Shown here in pieces: positions 33,267 to 46,739 of a stretch of 64,000 bases of DNA. How positions within the stretch are numbered: the first letter of the stretch is position 1; each line of letters begins with the position of its first letter. A program made the position numbers and the translations under genes. A model generated the notes under the pieces. The model did no database searches, was not told the origin of the DNA, and saw nothing but the letters and a program-made list of their open reading frames with translations. The stretch is from Antilocapra americana (Eukaryota; Chordata; Mammalia; Artiodactyla; Antilocapridae): NCBI GenBank assembly GCA_007570785.1, contig ML660774.1, positions 6,477,404 to 6,541,403 on the forward strand. Direction: 5' to 3'.

Positions 33267-36200
33267 GAAAAAAATTGGAAAATTGAACTGACACATTTCT
33301 TTAATTCTCCTGCCTCTATCCAGGGTGTAAAAAATCCTGATGTATTTTAAAAGAAACATTTAAAAATGTATCCAGACGGATAAAGAAGATCAGGAATATT
33401 TGTGATATGCTAATTAGAATATATCTCATTATTCAAGAAACATGAAACTTGGCAGAGGGGGATGCTATTCAGAGTAACTTAAGAAAACTTCAAAAGTAGG
33501 ACAAAAGAGGGTTCTTTTTATTTATTTGATAATGTGTGGTTGCCGTCAAATTTCCGATAGGGTCTGACACCTTTATAATAAACCCCCATAGAAACTGGGA
33601 GAATCTGTCAGATGCATGGAAGGAAAAGCAAACAGTTCCGTTTCTCTTTGGGTTTCCTCGGGTGTAAGTGGGGGCCTTTCCCGCAGCGCTGGCCTGCCAA
33701 GCTCCTTCCTGTAGAAACCCGTCTGTGCTACCACGAGTTGTTTGCAGAGGGATCATATTTTGGCAGCCAGGCTAATCCCTCCAAGGTGACCCACTCTTTG
33801 GAGAAACAGATCGTTTGCAGTTGTTACCAAACATGCGTGCAGTGATGCGGGTCGTTGTTTGGGGGAAAAACAATCAAAGTGTGTTTTCTCCCCACAGCTG
33901 CTTGTTTTGCCAGATCTCTAAGTAGAAGCGCTATTCTTCCAGAGCAGTTCTAAGGGTCCTGGGGGCAAACACCAGAGCATGGTCAGGTTTTGTGTTCAGG
34001 AGGAACAGTTCATCTTTCCATAACAGTTCCCTGGGCAGAGGGAACTGCCCCCATCCCCGGGGTGGTAGTGTATGTGTGTTGGGGGGAATCCAGAGACCAC
34101 TCCCACCTCCAGATGAGAGGGCGCCGCCCCTTCACCTTGGCAGGGCCCCACCCCTGCGACTCTGGGGCCAACAGAGCCCTTCCTGCCTGCTGTCTGCCTT
34201 TGCACCTCACTCTATCATTTCTGGTGTGACTGATGCAAAGGTGCAGTTTGCCGGACTGTGAGGTTCATAGGTACCCACGAGGATGACGGAGGACCAGAGT
34301 GTCAGTCACCCTTGGCCTGTGGACAGTCTTTAGGTAGGAAAGGTCCTAGGGAAGGATCAGGACACCTCCGGGTACCAGTCTGGAGTTTAGAAGTGTCTTT
34401 CAAGCAGAGTTTAGTGGAACACGTGTGAATGTTACCATTAGAACAGACTGGTTTGGGATGCCACCTATTCTATTTGCATTCTTAATGTCATCACAGCCCA
34501 GAATCTTCCTGCCTAAGAAGCCAATTGACTCCTGCAAGGGTCGAGGACTCTTGTGTCTCCAAAAGGTTATTTGTGCAACATCAGTCACAGACAGTGCTCA
34601 TGAAACAAGGGGTCCCTGTTGAGTAAATGTGGACATGTTGCACAGGGCCCCCCACTGCCCCAGGCAGAGTCCCAGTGTTGCAAATGCTGCAAATGACTCT
34701 GAGAAGTTCTGCAGTGGGAAATGCGTTAACCCAGCCATTCCCCACCCCTGGCCACAGAGCCCCTCTTTATATGCAGCATCCTTCAGCATCTGGGTCAGTT
34801 CTGGGAATGCCATTCAGAAATACCAGCCTGGAGAGGTGCTATTTAGTGTTTACTAAATGGGCTCTTGAAAGAGTTCAATTATTTCCTGAGACTCCTGTCT
34901 CTGTGAAAGGATTAGAAAACCACATCTGTAAAGCACTTCCATATGCTTAGCATGAAGAACCTGGATAAACGGAGATTCGAAGTGTTGAAAAATCATAAAT
35001 CCACTCCTGTTTTGAACACTCACGTTAATTACTTTGCCCTTTGAACTCGCAGCGTTCCCGTTACTCTGGTGCCGGGATGGGCTTGTACTTCTGGATTCTT
35101 GGTTGTCAAAGCCGGAACCAGTCTTAACTGGTTTAAGAGATAAATGTTCTCAACCATGCATGGCTTTGATTTTGGATTATCATCTATAAGCATGTCTATG
35201 TACGTGGAAAAGAGTCCATTTGTAGATCGCTTGCAATCTTCTCTACCTGGTTGCATACTGATTCTTCTTTTAAGTTTTTTTCCTTGCTCTTACCCAGGGA
35301 TTTGCGAAACTATATCTGAAGTTGCAGGAAACGTTTTGATAGATATTCACAGAAACCCTCCTGAATTCTGGCAAGAGTCTGTGGGAAAGTGCCTGATTCA
35401 TTTCTAGCTTCAACTTTATAATTTCTCACAGATTTTCATGTCTCCTAATACTTGTGTTTCTAGTTCCAGCCCCAACTGTGTTGTCTTTTTCATTTTCTTA
35501 ACTCTGTGGTCTACCCTTTTTAAAATATTACTTTATTTTAATCCTCTGCCTAGAGTTCGGCACTTCTTAAATTAGGTTCTCAATACAAAATTTTTGAAAT
35601 ATGAAGAAACAGAGGTAAATAGGGCTTTTTAACTGCAGGACTTCTCAGTGCCTTTAATAGTCTAATATGCATTGTTAATCTCCAGAAGGGAGATAGGACA
35701 GTGTTTTCTTAACTTATGTAACTACTGAACCTCTATCTCAGCCCCTTTAATAGCATCTTAGAGGAATGTTATTTTGCAAATCCATCTTTGCATCAGACCC
35801 AAACATCTCAACCTGTACTTTCCTTAATCATTCCTGTAGCATTATGTACCATTACCCCTTTGACTCCTTGTCCCAGTAAAATGAATTGTATTATAATCAT
35901 CCTGAAAACCTTTTTATTTCTCCATATCTTCTCATGATATTCCCTCTCTTCTCCATGGATCCAGGGATCTTGCCTAGCAAATCTAGAATACTTTATTCTT
36001 GACTGACCAAGCAGTCCACAAAGCTTTAAAGTTCCAGGAAGCCATGACTCAGTACAGTAAGAGAAAGAGTTGTGACTGTACCACCAAACCCTTGAGAGAG
36101 ATGCAGGACCAGGGCTGGTTCCTTTTAGGATGACTCGACCTCACAGAACTTTGCTGGGAGTTGTGGCATCATGAAGAGCAGGGACAGGTGGGTCTCGCAG

Positions 36201-36615
36201 AGAAATGTCGCTTTTAGATAAGATTCGCTTTTGCATAATTTTTTTCTGGCATGCAATTTGTCATTTCATAGAATGATGAGTTTTTTTTTTCCGGATTATA
36301 GATTACTGTAGTTTGCATTATTGTCACTGTTTCCTCTTAGCACAAGCATAATCGTAGCTAACAGAGGAATGAAGCATAAAGGAGCTTGCATTTTTTTTTA
36401 CCTGTTGTTAGATTTGTTGATGAATCAGATTTAACCTGAGCACAGCACCTGGACAACACTTGAGGTGTGACTAGGGACCTCTGTGCTCAGTGGTGGTAAT
36501 ATTAGAGCAGCTGTGAGTTTTGAATCAGATTGTTACTCTCATTCTCAATTCAATATCTCATCTGTAAGATTTATCTTTGGTTTCTTATAGCATTTTTTTT
36601 TTCCTTTTCCCAGTA
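33267..36615. other. Unique sequence, no gene seen
   Basis: More than 3 kb without a recognisable ruminant repeat. Frames of up to 107 aa (34627-34950) have no domain. The stretch 33980-34260 is moderately GC-rich. Part of the 13-kb block without young SINEs. Confidence 0.5.
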
Positions 36616-36680
36616 CTTCGCAAATTTTAATGTATGTCTGAGTCTCCTGGGAATCATGTTAAAACATAGATTCTGATTTT
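36616..36680. mobile_element. hAT-type MER fragment
   Basis: TTAATGTATGTCTGAGTCTCCTGGGAATCATGTTAAAACATAGATTCTGAT, read here only as the blocks TCTCCTGGGAATCATGTTAA and ACATAGATTCTGAT, matches the left half of a MER5/MER20-like element, cut off by the L1 that follows. Confidence 0.55.
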
Positions 36681-36935
36681 TTTAAAACTGGAGTGTAACA
36701 CTTTACCATACTGTGTTAGTTTCTGCTATACAACAGTGTGGATCAGTTACCTGTGTGCATCCCTTCTCTATTAAGCCTTTCCCCCACTCTTCACCCATCC
36801 CACCCATCTAGGCCATCGCAGAGCACCAAGCCAAGCTCCCTGGTTCCCACTAGCTATCTGTTTTACATATGATAATATATACGTGTTCATGCTACTCTGA
36901 CAGTGTTCCCTATTGTTAATTGAAACATGCTCCCC
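36681..36935 (-). mobile_element. L1 3' UTR fragment
   Basis: CTGTGTTAGTTTCTGCTATA and GGCCATCGCAGAGCACCAAG, then TATCTGTTTTACATATGATA, follow the order of the ruminant L1 3' UTR read in reverse. Only the last about 250 bases of the element are present. Confidence 0.8.
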
Positions 36936-39010
36936 GACAAAAGTGAGTTGAGAATCTAACACATTATTTACCCTGAGAAAGACATTATTTCATTGCATGG
37001 CATTTTGCACCTTCTTTGCCCTCTTTTGCATTTTGTACCCTTCTTATTGTGCTTAAGTTTTACATTTAGCTTTTCTTTAATATTATTGAGAAATTTAGGG
37101 GCAGAGCAAAATTTAGGCATGTGTACACATTTAATCACTTGGACTTTCTGGCTGTCAGTAGAAGTCTTTGAAGTTTGTTTTCTTATGACTAGTATATTTG
37201 GATTGCCAATTTGGTTGTAAATTAGACTTTATTTTATTGCAGTCTTGATCGACTGGGACTCTGCACTCACTTGAAAGGGTATAACATATTAGCCTAGGGA
37301 TAGTTTAGGGCAGGTAATAGAAGTCTACTTTAAGTATATGAAATGATTAGTGTGTTTTATTTTGTCAGCCATCAATGTCTAGAGTTAAAGCAATTCATCC
37401 TCATGCTTGCTATCTGTGGTGAAAATTAAAGGAAAGAGAGAAAAACTGTCTTTTGCTGTTAGATCTTTTATTCCATGAATTGGGGCTATTTTATGTGTCA
37501 AGGAATCAGTGACTAAACTTTCTATCACTGTATTTCAACTCTATAGCTGTCTATAAACAACTTGGTCAGTTTTACAGTAAACCAAGATAGGAATGTATTC
37601 ATTCCATACATATTCCACGGGCACATCCCTCAAGCTTTTGGAAAACAGTCTTTCTCTAAACCTCTGTTTTCATTTCCTGCTAGCACTTTAGGAAATTCCA
37701 TGAAGATCCTGATTGATTCTGAAACTCCCGGATTGCCTTTAAAGCCTACTGAGACTATTTACTGAGGGTTTAAAGAGCAATTTCAAAAATACTATACAGG
37801 AAGAGAGGGTGAAAGAATAGAACTTACTAAGCCCAAGAGCCCAAGGAGCAAAGGTCAGCCTGGTGAGTGACCAGCGTCTATGTCATTTTTCGGACAGGGG
37901 TCCTGAGGGCAGTGTCGCCAAATGAGCTTTCTTGACCAGATAATCATTAAAAGTATAGAAAAAGGTCACAGGCTCAGAACAGTGGCTCAGCCAGCCAAGA
38001 TCCTGCTCTGCAGTGGGACCAGCCATTATCATTTGGAATCAGATTTATCATTTCACTATTGTTTGTCATCAGGAGAGCAGATTTTCCTTTAAGAACGTGG
38101 GGTGTGTCTCCTACCCAAGCTCTTGTCTCATGTTGTTGATGCTTGGCTTCTGCCTTTACTTTTACTCCATTGATGATCACTGGGCCCCTTTGCTGGTCCA
38201 GGTTTTGTGCTGAGCTCAGGGGATACAGAGTGAAATAGCCTTTCCTCTGGATATCTCACAGACCCATAGAGGGTAACAGACGGGGAAGCAGTTTATCACT
38301 TGTTGCTAGAGCACCCACAGAGAGCTGGGGAGGCAGAAAGAGGAGTCAGAACTCCTTCAGCTTTTCATTTGTGTTGTTTGACATCTTTAGGCTAGGACGT
38401 GAAATTCATACGCCTCTCAAACATTGGAGTGTACCTCATGTCTAGGATTCTTGCTTGGCAAGTCTGTGTTTACCCAAAGGCCTCTCTTTTAGCATTCTCT
38501 CTCTCTCCATGACTGCAGTCTTACAGTGGCATCTGAGGTGAAATGTTAAGGAAACATTTGGACATCAGGCCAATAAATCACAGAAGCTGTTTTGCTAGTC
38601 AAGTGTAGTGACATTTTTAGAGAAGATGCCAGAATCTGTGATAGCGTGGCTGTAAGTCCTTCCTTTACCTATGGGTTGGATAATGAAAGACAGATCTGAA
38701 TCTTCCTAGGGTGTCCAGGTGGGCTGGTGAGGTGGCAGAACCTCCTGCAAAGATGAAGGTCACCCGTGAGGTGAAGGTGGCCCAGTTACACAGGAGAAGT
38801 TCAGGGAAGCAAGGGGTGGATAATTACACTGCGGGAAGGCGTATTCAGGAGCACTGAGTTCCTGATGGCCAGGAAGGAGTCACACCCCCAGTTTCTCTCC
38901 TAGATGCAGCAATGCTACCCTTTCCCTCCAATTCAAGACCTTATGCAATGTAGCAAAACCTCCAAAGAGTGGGAATAAGGTACCTGGCTTAACTGAATTT
39001 TCTGCTTTAA
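36936..39010. other. Unique sequence, no gene seen
   Basis: No ruminant SINE or LINE recognised. A phrase near 38195-38280 (GGTTTTGTGCTGAGCTCAGG and GGATACAGAGTGAAATAGCC) resembles an ancient repeat but is too short to name. No domain-bearing frame. Confidence 0.45.
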
Positions 39011-39283
39011 TTAAGAGTAAACCCTTTTGTCAGGCTTCCCAGGTGGCTCCAGTGGTAAAGAACCTGCCTGCCAGCGCAGGAGACGTTAGACACACGGATT
39101 GGATCCCTGGGTCGGGAAGATCCCCTGGAGGAGGGCATGGCAGTCCACTCCAGTATTCTTGCCTGGAGAATCCCGTGGACAGCGGAGCCTGGCGGGCTAC
39201 AGTTCATGGGATCACAAAGAGTCGGACACGACTGAATTGATTTCGCAGGCACGCACAAACTTTTGTTAAGACTAAACCCTTTT
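39011..39283 (+). mobile_element. Bov-tA SINE with 18-bp TSD
   Basis: Full-length copy from GGCTTCCCAGGTGGCTCCAG (39033) to GTCGGACACGACTGAATTGA (39222-39241) with a short tail. TTAAGAGTAAACCCTTTT at 39011-39028 is repeated at 39266-39283 with one mismatch. First ruminant SINE after the 13-kb SINE-free block. Confidence 0.95.
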
Positions 39284-39323
39284 ATTAAAAAAAGGAAGTC
39301 CTTTTATTAAAAGTAAGCCATTT

Positions 39324-39335
39324 CCCCCCCCCCCC
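39324..39335 (+). repeat. C12 homopolymer
   Basis: Twelve consecutive C after ATTT; a likely site of length variation or sequencing error. Confidence 0.95.
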
Positions 39336-41184
39336 TCTCCTCTTATCCATGAAAATGTCTTTAATATGATACAGTGAATACCCTTGAATCTTTGGGATTT
39401 AGTTGAGGTTTTGGGATTTCCCCAAGTTCATTTGACTTCGGTATTGTACCTCACGGTGACAGATGAGAATGTAGCTCTCAGAAATTCAGATGATTTGCTA
39501 TAACTTTAAACAACTAAAAGACACTGGTTATGTTTTTATGTGCAATGTGAAGGTTCTGGTTAGTGAAATTAAAGTTTACCAGCACTGTGGGATGCAGGCT
39601 GTTTTTAGTGTCTATGAAAGAAAACATGCTCTTCTGCTATCTTACAACAGTTTTGCCACCAAAAGGAAAGAAAGACAATAAAAAAAATAGAAACCCACTA
39701 CTTAAAACACAGTCAAAGTAATTAAAGGTGGCTAGAAACTTATCTTTGAAAGCTATTCCAAAACCACGTCTGGTAACAATGGCGCATATAGATTGATGGG
39801 TAGAGACAGATGTTCCTAAGTTATTTCTAAGATCTTTTTTTGCTGTAGCCATAGGAATCCCATGAAGGTTAAAAGCTATAATTATCACCTTTTCAACTTG
39901 CTAAGTTATATTTTCATCGTTGGAGGTAATTTGTATTACTGAATCTATATACCACATGATTACATAGTTTGAAAATAAAAAATGTTGTCATTCCTTAGAT
40001 TAAATCAGTAGAGATGGAATTTGGTGTAGCTATCAGAATACCTGGAACGGTCATTTATCACACTGTTAATTTGTTAACTCAGAATCAATCTTTATTCATT
40101 TTGGCTTTACTAATTTTAAATTTTATGATTAATTGGACAAAAGTTGGACTAGAGTTATTTTCGGAATTTGTGAAAAGGCTTATTAGATTATATAATTGTA
40201 TAAATAGAAACAGTCGGAGACTATTTAAAGCTACTTAAGAGACCATTCTCTGGAAGTTTTCCTATACTTGAAAAACATTGATAAGCTATTTAAAAATCAT
40301 TCCTCAGTCTAAAGGAATCCTGAAGATGGTTTGCTTTTCCTTGCTCTGTGTGTGTGTGTGTGTGTGTGTGATGTTGTGATGTATTTATTTCAGGCATTAT
40401 TATGGCCAGACCAAGGAATGGCCTCTGATTAACAGAGGACAACTTTGAAACAGACAATCCATAATGTGATATGGAAATCTTCATCAACATTTGTTTATGA
40501 GTTGATTTTGAGCAGCTCAGCATTCATTTGCAAAGGAAAGAATCTTTTAAAGTAGTGAATAAATTTTTAGATTGAACTACCCAACCAGTTTCATTCTTCA
40601 TGCAGGTGTAGTATCCGAGTACTCGTATCTCCAAGCTGTGTGCTGTTATAGAATGGACTAGAACTAGACAGCTAGAACCATAGTATGATTAAGGTGCCTT
40701 TGATGGGCTGGCTCACCAAAGTAGTACATTAATACTCTCATACTATTAACTAATTTCACCTGTATGAGGGACCATGTTGGCTTTTTGTCTTCTGGACTGT
40801 GACATGCATTATCATTTATAACATTGTTTCTTGGGACAATGCATTCTACAGCGGATTGTGGTTTATAAAATTTTAAGTCAAAGGACACCTGTGTACATAT
40901 TTGATTTATGAGAATGAGAGTAAGCTGTTTAATAAGAAGAATCTTTAGAGATTTAAGAGTCTCTCTTTGAATAGTCATGTATCACATGATTATGATCTTT
41001 ATGGCATTTCTAGCGTGCTAAATCAACATCATGATTGTGAATTTCGGTCATTACATTGAGCAGGGAGGGTTTCCGTTGTTACAACACTAGGAGTGGAGTT
41101 CCTTGTTCATAGGACCTTGTTTGTGGATGGAACTTTATCCTTAAAAATATGAAAGTGTACTTTCTGGGAGGATTCTTTTAAAAA
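39336..41184. other. Unique AT-rich sequence with (TG)12, no gene seen
   Basis: An uninterrupted (TG)12 microsatellite lies at 40347-40370. Frames of 60-104 aa show no domain. No other repeat recognised. Confidence 0.5.
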
Positions 41185-41240
41185 AAAATTTAACAGCACC
41201 TTTTATTGAAGTATAGATGAGTTATAATATCATGTAAAAG
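41185..41240 (-). mobile_element. Short L1 3' fragment
   Basis: CCTTTTATTGAAGTATAGATGAGTTATAAT, seen as TTATTGAAGTATAGATGAG, is the typical terminal phrase of L1 3' ends in reverse orientation. Very short. Confidence 0.5.
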
Positions 41241-41545
41241 GATTCTTTATTTCACAGTTTTTATTAATTCCAGCTATTCTTCCTCTGGCAAGCCCACATT
41301 CATGGAGTTTCCTGAATGTAAAAACGTTCTTGCTTGAAAGGTTCCATGATTCGATCTTGAAAGTTAAACTTCAGATCTAGATGTCATGCAGATACTGGTT
41401 TTATGTGGCGTGTTTCATGCTTGCCTCAAGTTATTTATGAGCTTTCTATTTCTCTGATTCCTTATCTGTCTCCTCTAAAATGAGGCCACAGTGATTATTA
41501 TGCTGGGGAGCGGGCACCGTTCCTGCCTGGGTTTAAGAAGAGATT

Positions 41546-41683
41546 CCTAGGTTGGGAAGATCCCCTGGAGAAGGGCATGGGAACCCACCCCAGTGTTCTT
41601 GCCTAGAGAATCCCATGGACAGAGGAGCCCAGCGGGCTAAGGGTCGCAAAGAGACAGACATGACTGAAACAACTTGGCGTGCC
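41546..41683 (+). mobile_element. Bov-A SINE, head-truncated and internally deleted
   Basis: Starts at CTAGGTTGGGAAGATCCCCT and continues to CAGACATGACTGAAACAACT. About ten bases of the CAGTCCATGG block are missing after GCGGGCTAAG near 41640. The tRNA-like head is absent. Confidence 0.88.
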
Positions 41684-44600
41684 AGCACGTCGCCCTGACA
41701 CGGGGCTCTTTGGGGTCAGGGCTTCTGCTCCAGGTGTGCCCACGGTCTTGGGGGTTTTCTTTTCTTTTCTTTCTCAGCTGTCTTTCTCCCTTTAAGGACT
41801 GTGAAATCCCTTCAGGGCATAGGAATTCTTTGCCCACTTCTTGGCTGTCTTTCAGAGGGCTTGTCTTTTTTTAGTACCTCTGATAGGCGTTTCCTGCTCT
41901 TTTTTTTTTTTCTTTTTTTCAAATTGCTAAACTTGAAAAAGTTTTTGAACCTTGAAAACTGTGTGTCCTGATCTACTTTCCGGACTCATGCCAGTGAGTA
42001 AAATTACGCTAATTGCTTTTAATCTCCCAGTCACTTCAGTTTTGGTGTGAGAACATTGTGGTATGTGTGAACAGGTTTTTGTGCCAGAAAAATAATCGAA
42101 AACCCTTGCTCAGAAAAATAGTGTCATTAGCAGCCATCAGCAGCACATAATAATGGCAATTAGGGACAATCAGGGGCCAACTTACTGCCTGCCATATCTG
42201 ACTTTTTTTTTAAAGGAGCGAAACATATGAAGTTTATTTTATTATTATTATTTTTTTACTTTGTGCAAGTATTTTTACATCTGCTTGCGATTAGTCTGCC
42301 TTGTAACTACCACCTCAGGCCCAGTTCTTTTTAGGGGAAAAAAATGAATTCCTTATGTAATAAGTTATCGTTTGGAAAATTTCTCTGACAGACCATGAGC
42401 TCGTCTTATGAAACATTCAATACAAAAAAAGAAAAAAAGAAAGTGCAGCTGTAATTTACTATAGGAATAGGGGTTTATAATAGAGAGATAGTGGAGCTTA
42501 TATATCCAAGTTAGTTACTTTCATAAGGATGAACATTTATACCTCATATCTGAATGCAATAATGTAATACAAAGAGTTACAGCATAAAAACCCTATTATA
42601 TGGGTGAATAAGAACTTACACCAGGAGAGCATGTTATCAAGGGGAGCCCTTCATATCTTGCTCAAGATGACTTATTTACTAGAAGCATCTTCAGTTTAGG
42701 CTTATGCGGAAGTACAAACCCTAAAGGCAAAGTAATCATCAGATTGCAGAATATGTATAAACATTATATGTACTTAAAAAAAAAACTACAAATGTATTCC
42801 AAAAATTTAAATATAAGAAAGAAATACAAAAGCTGTGTGCCAGAGACCTGAAAGACATATTTAACATTACTAACAGAAGAGGCCTGGGCCTCTTGTAGAT
42901 TTTGAAGTGGTGGTTTTTAAAATTAGAAGCTGGGTATGTTGTAACCTAAGAAGCATATGATATAGCTGTTGCTAGGGTAAGGGGGCTGCTTTTGCCAAAA
43001 GCTGAATAAACAAACAAACCCACATAAATGGATGTCTCTGGTCCTCATAACTCATTGACCATCTGCTGTTTTTTTTTTTTAATTCTGTATTTCTCCCCTT
43101 CAATATCTGTGTACCTGACACTATGGAATTCAGATCTGCTTGATGAGATTAGTCAGTCATCTTTGTGGTTCTGCTATTTGCTTTTTCTCTGTGAAAGTCT
43201 GAAGAACCTTGAAAACCCTGGAATCAACCCGAAGTCCTAAAAATTTAAGAACGTCTCTTCTGAGATTTGTGCCTAAGCTGTGGATGTTTCTCCTTGGTTT
43301 TTTTTTTTTTTAAGTGTTACTTGTTTTTCAGAAGCTGTCTCTTCATTTCGAATGCAAAGAGAGTCTTAAGTCTTTTCCCAGCATGTCACATCCCGTTGGT
43401 GCATTGTTTAGATCTGTCCGTAAGCGTTTTTGTACTGTGCACATGTACAAATGGGGAGAACTGGTTCGTTTCGTTCGAGATTTTAGAAGGGTGTTGAAGA
43501 CTGCCTTGTGGACTGTTAAGGGTCTGTGCTAGCAAGCCCTAGACCTGCAACTTTTCTACTGAAACACTGTGATTTGGGATTGTTTTCATACATGCTGTGG
43601 GAAGAATCATGCCACTCTTTTTACTGTCTTGCAGGTATGTTGAAGGGCTGAGTGAGGCAATGTATGCGAACAGGCTTTTGAGTTCTTTGGAAGAGAGCCA
43701 TTTCAATCAGGCATATAATTAGTTTCACCCCCATTATTATTGTGCCGCTTCTAAAACTTGCACAGGGAAGCTCCACGGTAATGCAGCATGATAGTGGAAT
43801 TGGCCCGAAGCCGTCAAGGCTGCCCACCCTTCCTCCCCTCTCCTCAACCCTTCCAGTTGGAAATGGCTTCACTTTCCCAGGATGGTAATCCCAGTGCTCT
43901 GCAGAGGGTTTGAAATGACATCATCGGCATCAGAGAGCGTGGATGAACTCTGTTCTCCGGACTCGCTGTCCCCTCCAGCTGAGGTCCGGGTGCGTGTCTT
44001 TTGTGGTACAAAAGCCCACCTTTCTTCCCACCTGGGATGGATGTCTGAGACCTGCTTTGCCTGGGGCTCCTGTAAGTACATGGCGAATGGACCACCATTC
44101 CATCTTCCCTAGAGAAGGGTGCTCTGGCTCAGACTGGCTTCCACCAGCATCCTAGCAGACAGCAAGGAACAGATTGCAGAGACTTGGAGAGAGGGAAAAA
44201 ACAGGCTGGGTGCTGGCTACCCACACCTGGGGCTGCACCTGTAGCTAGATATTGGCTTATTGGTGACATTGTGGGGAAGTTCTCATTCCCTGGGAAAAGT
44301 GAGCCTTGCGCAAGTCACTTTTCTTTGCGGGGAGGTGTCTGCTTTTGTTTGCACCCCCAGCCCTCCACGCAGTCAGCACTGCTGAAGCAAGTCTTTTGTA
44401 TATACTGTCTCTTAGAGAAGGCGAGAGCCGTGGGGCCCGAAGCGGCTGTCATCTGGGGTTGGCTCCTTGAAAGCTCAAGAGCATCTCAGGAGGACTGAGA
44501 TTATGAGCGAGCTTATATGATTTTTTGAGCATTTTAAAGCATACTTATCATTGCAAGTAATTGTACAGAGCTCTTTTACCAGTATTTTTTTCTTGATTTG

Positions 44601-44830
44601 TAGGAACCGTGCATGAACATACACAGACAGTATCGTTTTCCACTACAATTGAATTTGCATGCTGTGGGGAACCTTTGGTTTCTTTGCGCACTTGAGAATG
44701 GAGTCACATACATGTCAAGAGCTCCTGCTCCTCAGGCTTTGAGTGGTTCTGTTGCCTTGTTGACTGGCCCACATCCTGCCCCAGTGGTCACCAGGGGCCC
44801 TGATGTGTTGAGGATTGTGAAGAAGCTGAG
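41684..44830. other. Unique sequence, no gene seen
   Basis: About 3.1 kb without recognised repeats apart from T- and A-runs (41901-41911, 42208-42215, 43069-43080). Overlapping frames of 70-104 aa at 43267-44498 lack domains. Repeat-poor and a reasonable place to test for conservation. Confidence 0.5.
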
Positions 44831-44869
44831 CTCCAGTTCTTTTTATTTTTTTTTTTAACTAAAGAATAT

Positions 44870-44903
<34 letters not shown>

Positions 44904-45075
44904 GCACCAGGTCCTAGTTGTGGTACGTGATTTTTTTTAAAATTTTGTTAGTTGTGGCACTGGGCATGTAGGAACTATTAATACTTCCCCAACCAGGGAT
45001 GGAACCAGGGGTCCCCTGCAGAGGGAGCCAGGAGTATTAGCCACTGGACCACCAGGGAAGTCCCTCCAGCTCTTT
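44831..45075 (-). mobile_element. CHR-2-type SINE with (TTTA)n tail and 12-bp TSD
   Basis: Reverse-orientation copy whose tail is the (TTTA)n run at 44868-44900 and whose head complement CCACCAGGGAAGTCC lies at 45049-45063. CTCCAGTTCTTT at 44831-44842 and CTCCAGCTCTTT at 45064-45075 form a target-site duplication with one mismatch. Confidence 0.93.
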
Positions 45076-45493
45076 CGGTTATTACTTTCTTAAAAACAGA
45101 GGGCCTTCCCTTCCTTCTCTTTCTCCCCTCCTCTTCCTACAGACTTTGATCTTGGACAGGTGGTAGTGGGTACCACAGTCAGAGTCTTAGAACATGGAGG
45201 AGAAGAAAGAGGCATTGGGTTGTTTTCTCCTCCTTCTTGATAGCACTTCCAGAGGCTGAGTTGCCTTTCTAGAGAGTCTGTATGTGTGCCCCAGGCCAGG
45301 TCTCCTCTTGGGGAGAAGAGCCAGGGACTGGGTACCACGGGGCTGTGTGACCCAGCGCATCCTTGCTCACATGCCCTGGGAGCCCAGCTTCCAGTGTCTC
45401 CATCCGTTGCCTCTGCCTTTGCTTTTGACGGAGCGGTAGTTGGGACCCCTTTGCAAAGTCCTCTGAGAAACTTGAGTGACACTGTGCATGTAT

Positions 45494-45712
45494 GCTCATT
45501 TGCTTAAGTCGTGTCCGACTTTTTGCAACTCCGTGGACTGTAGAGCCTGCCGGGCTTCTCTGTCCATGGGATCCTCCAGGCAAGAATACTGGAGTGGGTT
45601 GCCATTTCCTCCTCCAGGGATCTTCCTGACCCAGGGATGAAACCTGCATTTCCTGTGACCTCTGCATTGGCAGGTGGGTTCTTCACTATGGTGCCATCTG
45701 AGTAGTCCCGAG
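45494..45712 (-). mobile_element. Bov-tA SINE
   Basis: Plus strand runs from AAGTCGTGTCCGACTTTTTG (45506) through AATACTGGAGTGGGTTGCCA to the head complement GTGCCATCTGAGTAGTCCC near 45691-45709. The 130-132 aa reverse-strand frames nearby use this SINE and are not genes. Confidence 0.93.
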
Positions 45713-46739
45713 TGCCATTATGTCTGGAGGGTCAAGTTAAGGCCTGGATCTTGAGAGGGAGGGAGGGTGTTTGGCTTATTTTAATCTTACATCAGTACTT
45801 TGAATGTTGTTGTCCTGGTAACCCCAAGTGAGCTAGCATCTTTACAGGAGCATTTTGCTGATGCTCAAAGCCCCATGTGTCCCTCCGGTGGTCCAGGTCT
45901 CCTGGTGACCCAAGTTCGTTTTCTTGTGGACACCTGAACGCTGTCCCTGATGCACAGACTTTTTTTGACTGAGACCTTGTCTACCATTTAAACTTGAAGG
46001 GGAGACTCCAAGCTGTCTGAGCCTTTACCCCTGACTTGGCCGGGCTCCAGGCTCTTGGCAGCCTCCCAAATGGAGACTTCCAGGGGGCGGGCAGTGGGTC
46101 CGGGGGCCTGGGCGTCACTTCCTCTGGGGGCATTGCCCGCTTTGGCCCAGCCACCTACCTGGCTGGCTCTGACCCCTGAGCAGATGACGAATAGTCTTCC
46201 CGGTACTCCTTGTTTATAGCATTAGTAACCCGAAAGGGAGCTCCACCGGAGAGGAGGTTTTTAAAAATGAAAGTAGTTAGTCAAGTTAAGCAGGGGGGAC
46301 AGGAGGAGGGGCTGCCAACTGAAGTGATTTGAGAGGTGCTAAAAGACCCCACCTGCATGGAGGCCACCCCTAGGGCAGCCTGCCCAGCAGGGGCCCTGCC
46401 CCCACCCCACTGCTGCCCGGTTGTGGCCTAAGCCATGTGGCTTTAATGCTGGGCCCTCCTCTCTTGTCTGCTGATCAGGCGGGTGGTGGGTGGGGGAGGA
46501 GGGGTGTTGCCAGGTAGGTGCTGTGAATGAGTGAGGTGGGTCAATACACATGGCCCCCTGGGTACCACTGTGACCTGGGAACGGAGGACCAGATCTCAGT
46601 GTGAGAGAAGTTTCCAATGGTGCTCATACCATGATGCACAGCCACTGATATTTGGCTTCTGTTGGGGAGACAGGGATGGGGGAAGGACCCTGGAGCCGTG
46701 AGGTCCATCCATAGAGCCACGACTCAGCTCCATTCACGA
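45713..46739. other. Unique sequence, GC-rich at 46000-46600, no gene seen
   Basis: A 92-aa reverse-strand frame (46339-46617) is proline-, glycine- and histidine-rich without a domain. No repeat recognised. The GC-rich part has few CpG relative to its C+G content. Confidence 0.45.

Noticed and set aside
43267..43532. Overlapping 72-76 aa frames as a small secreted or membrane protein
   Set aside because: No start context, no splice sites that I can support, and two frames are open over the same bases.
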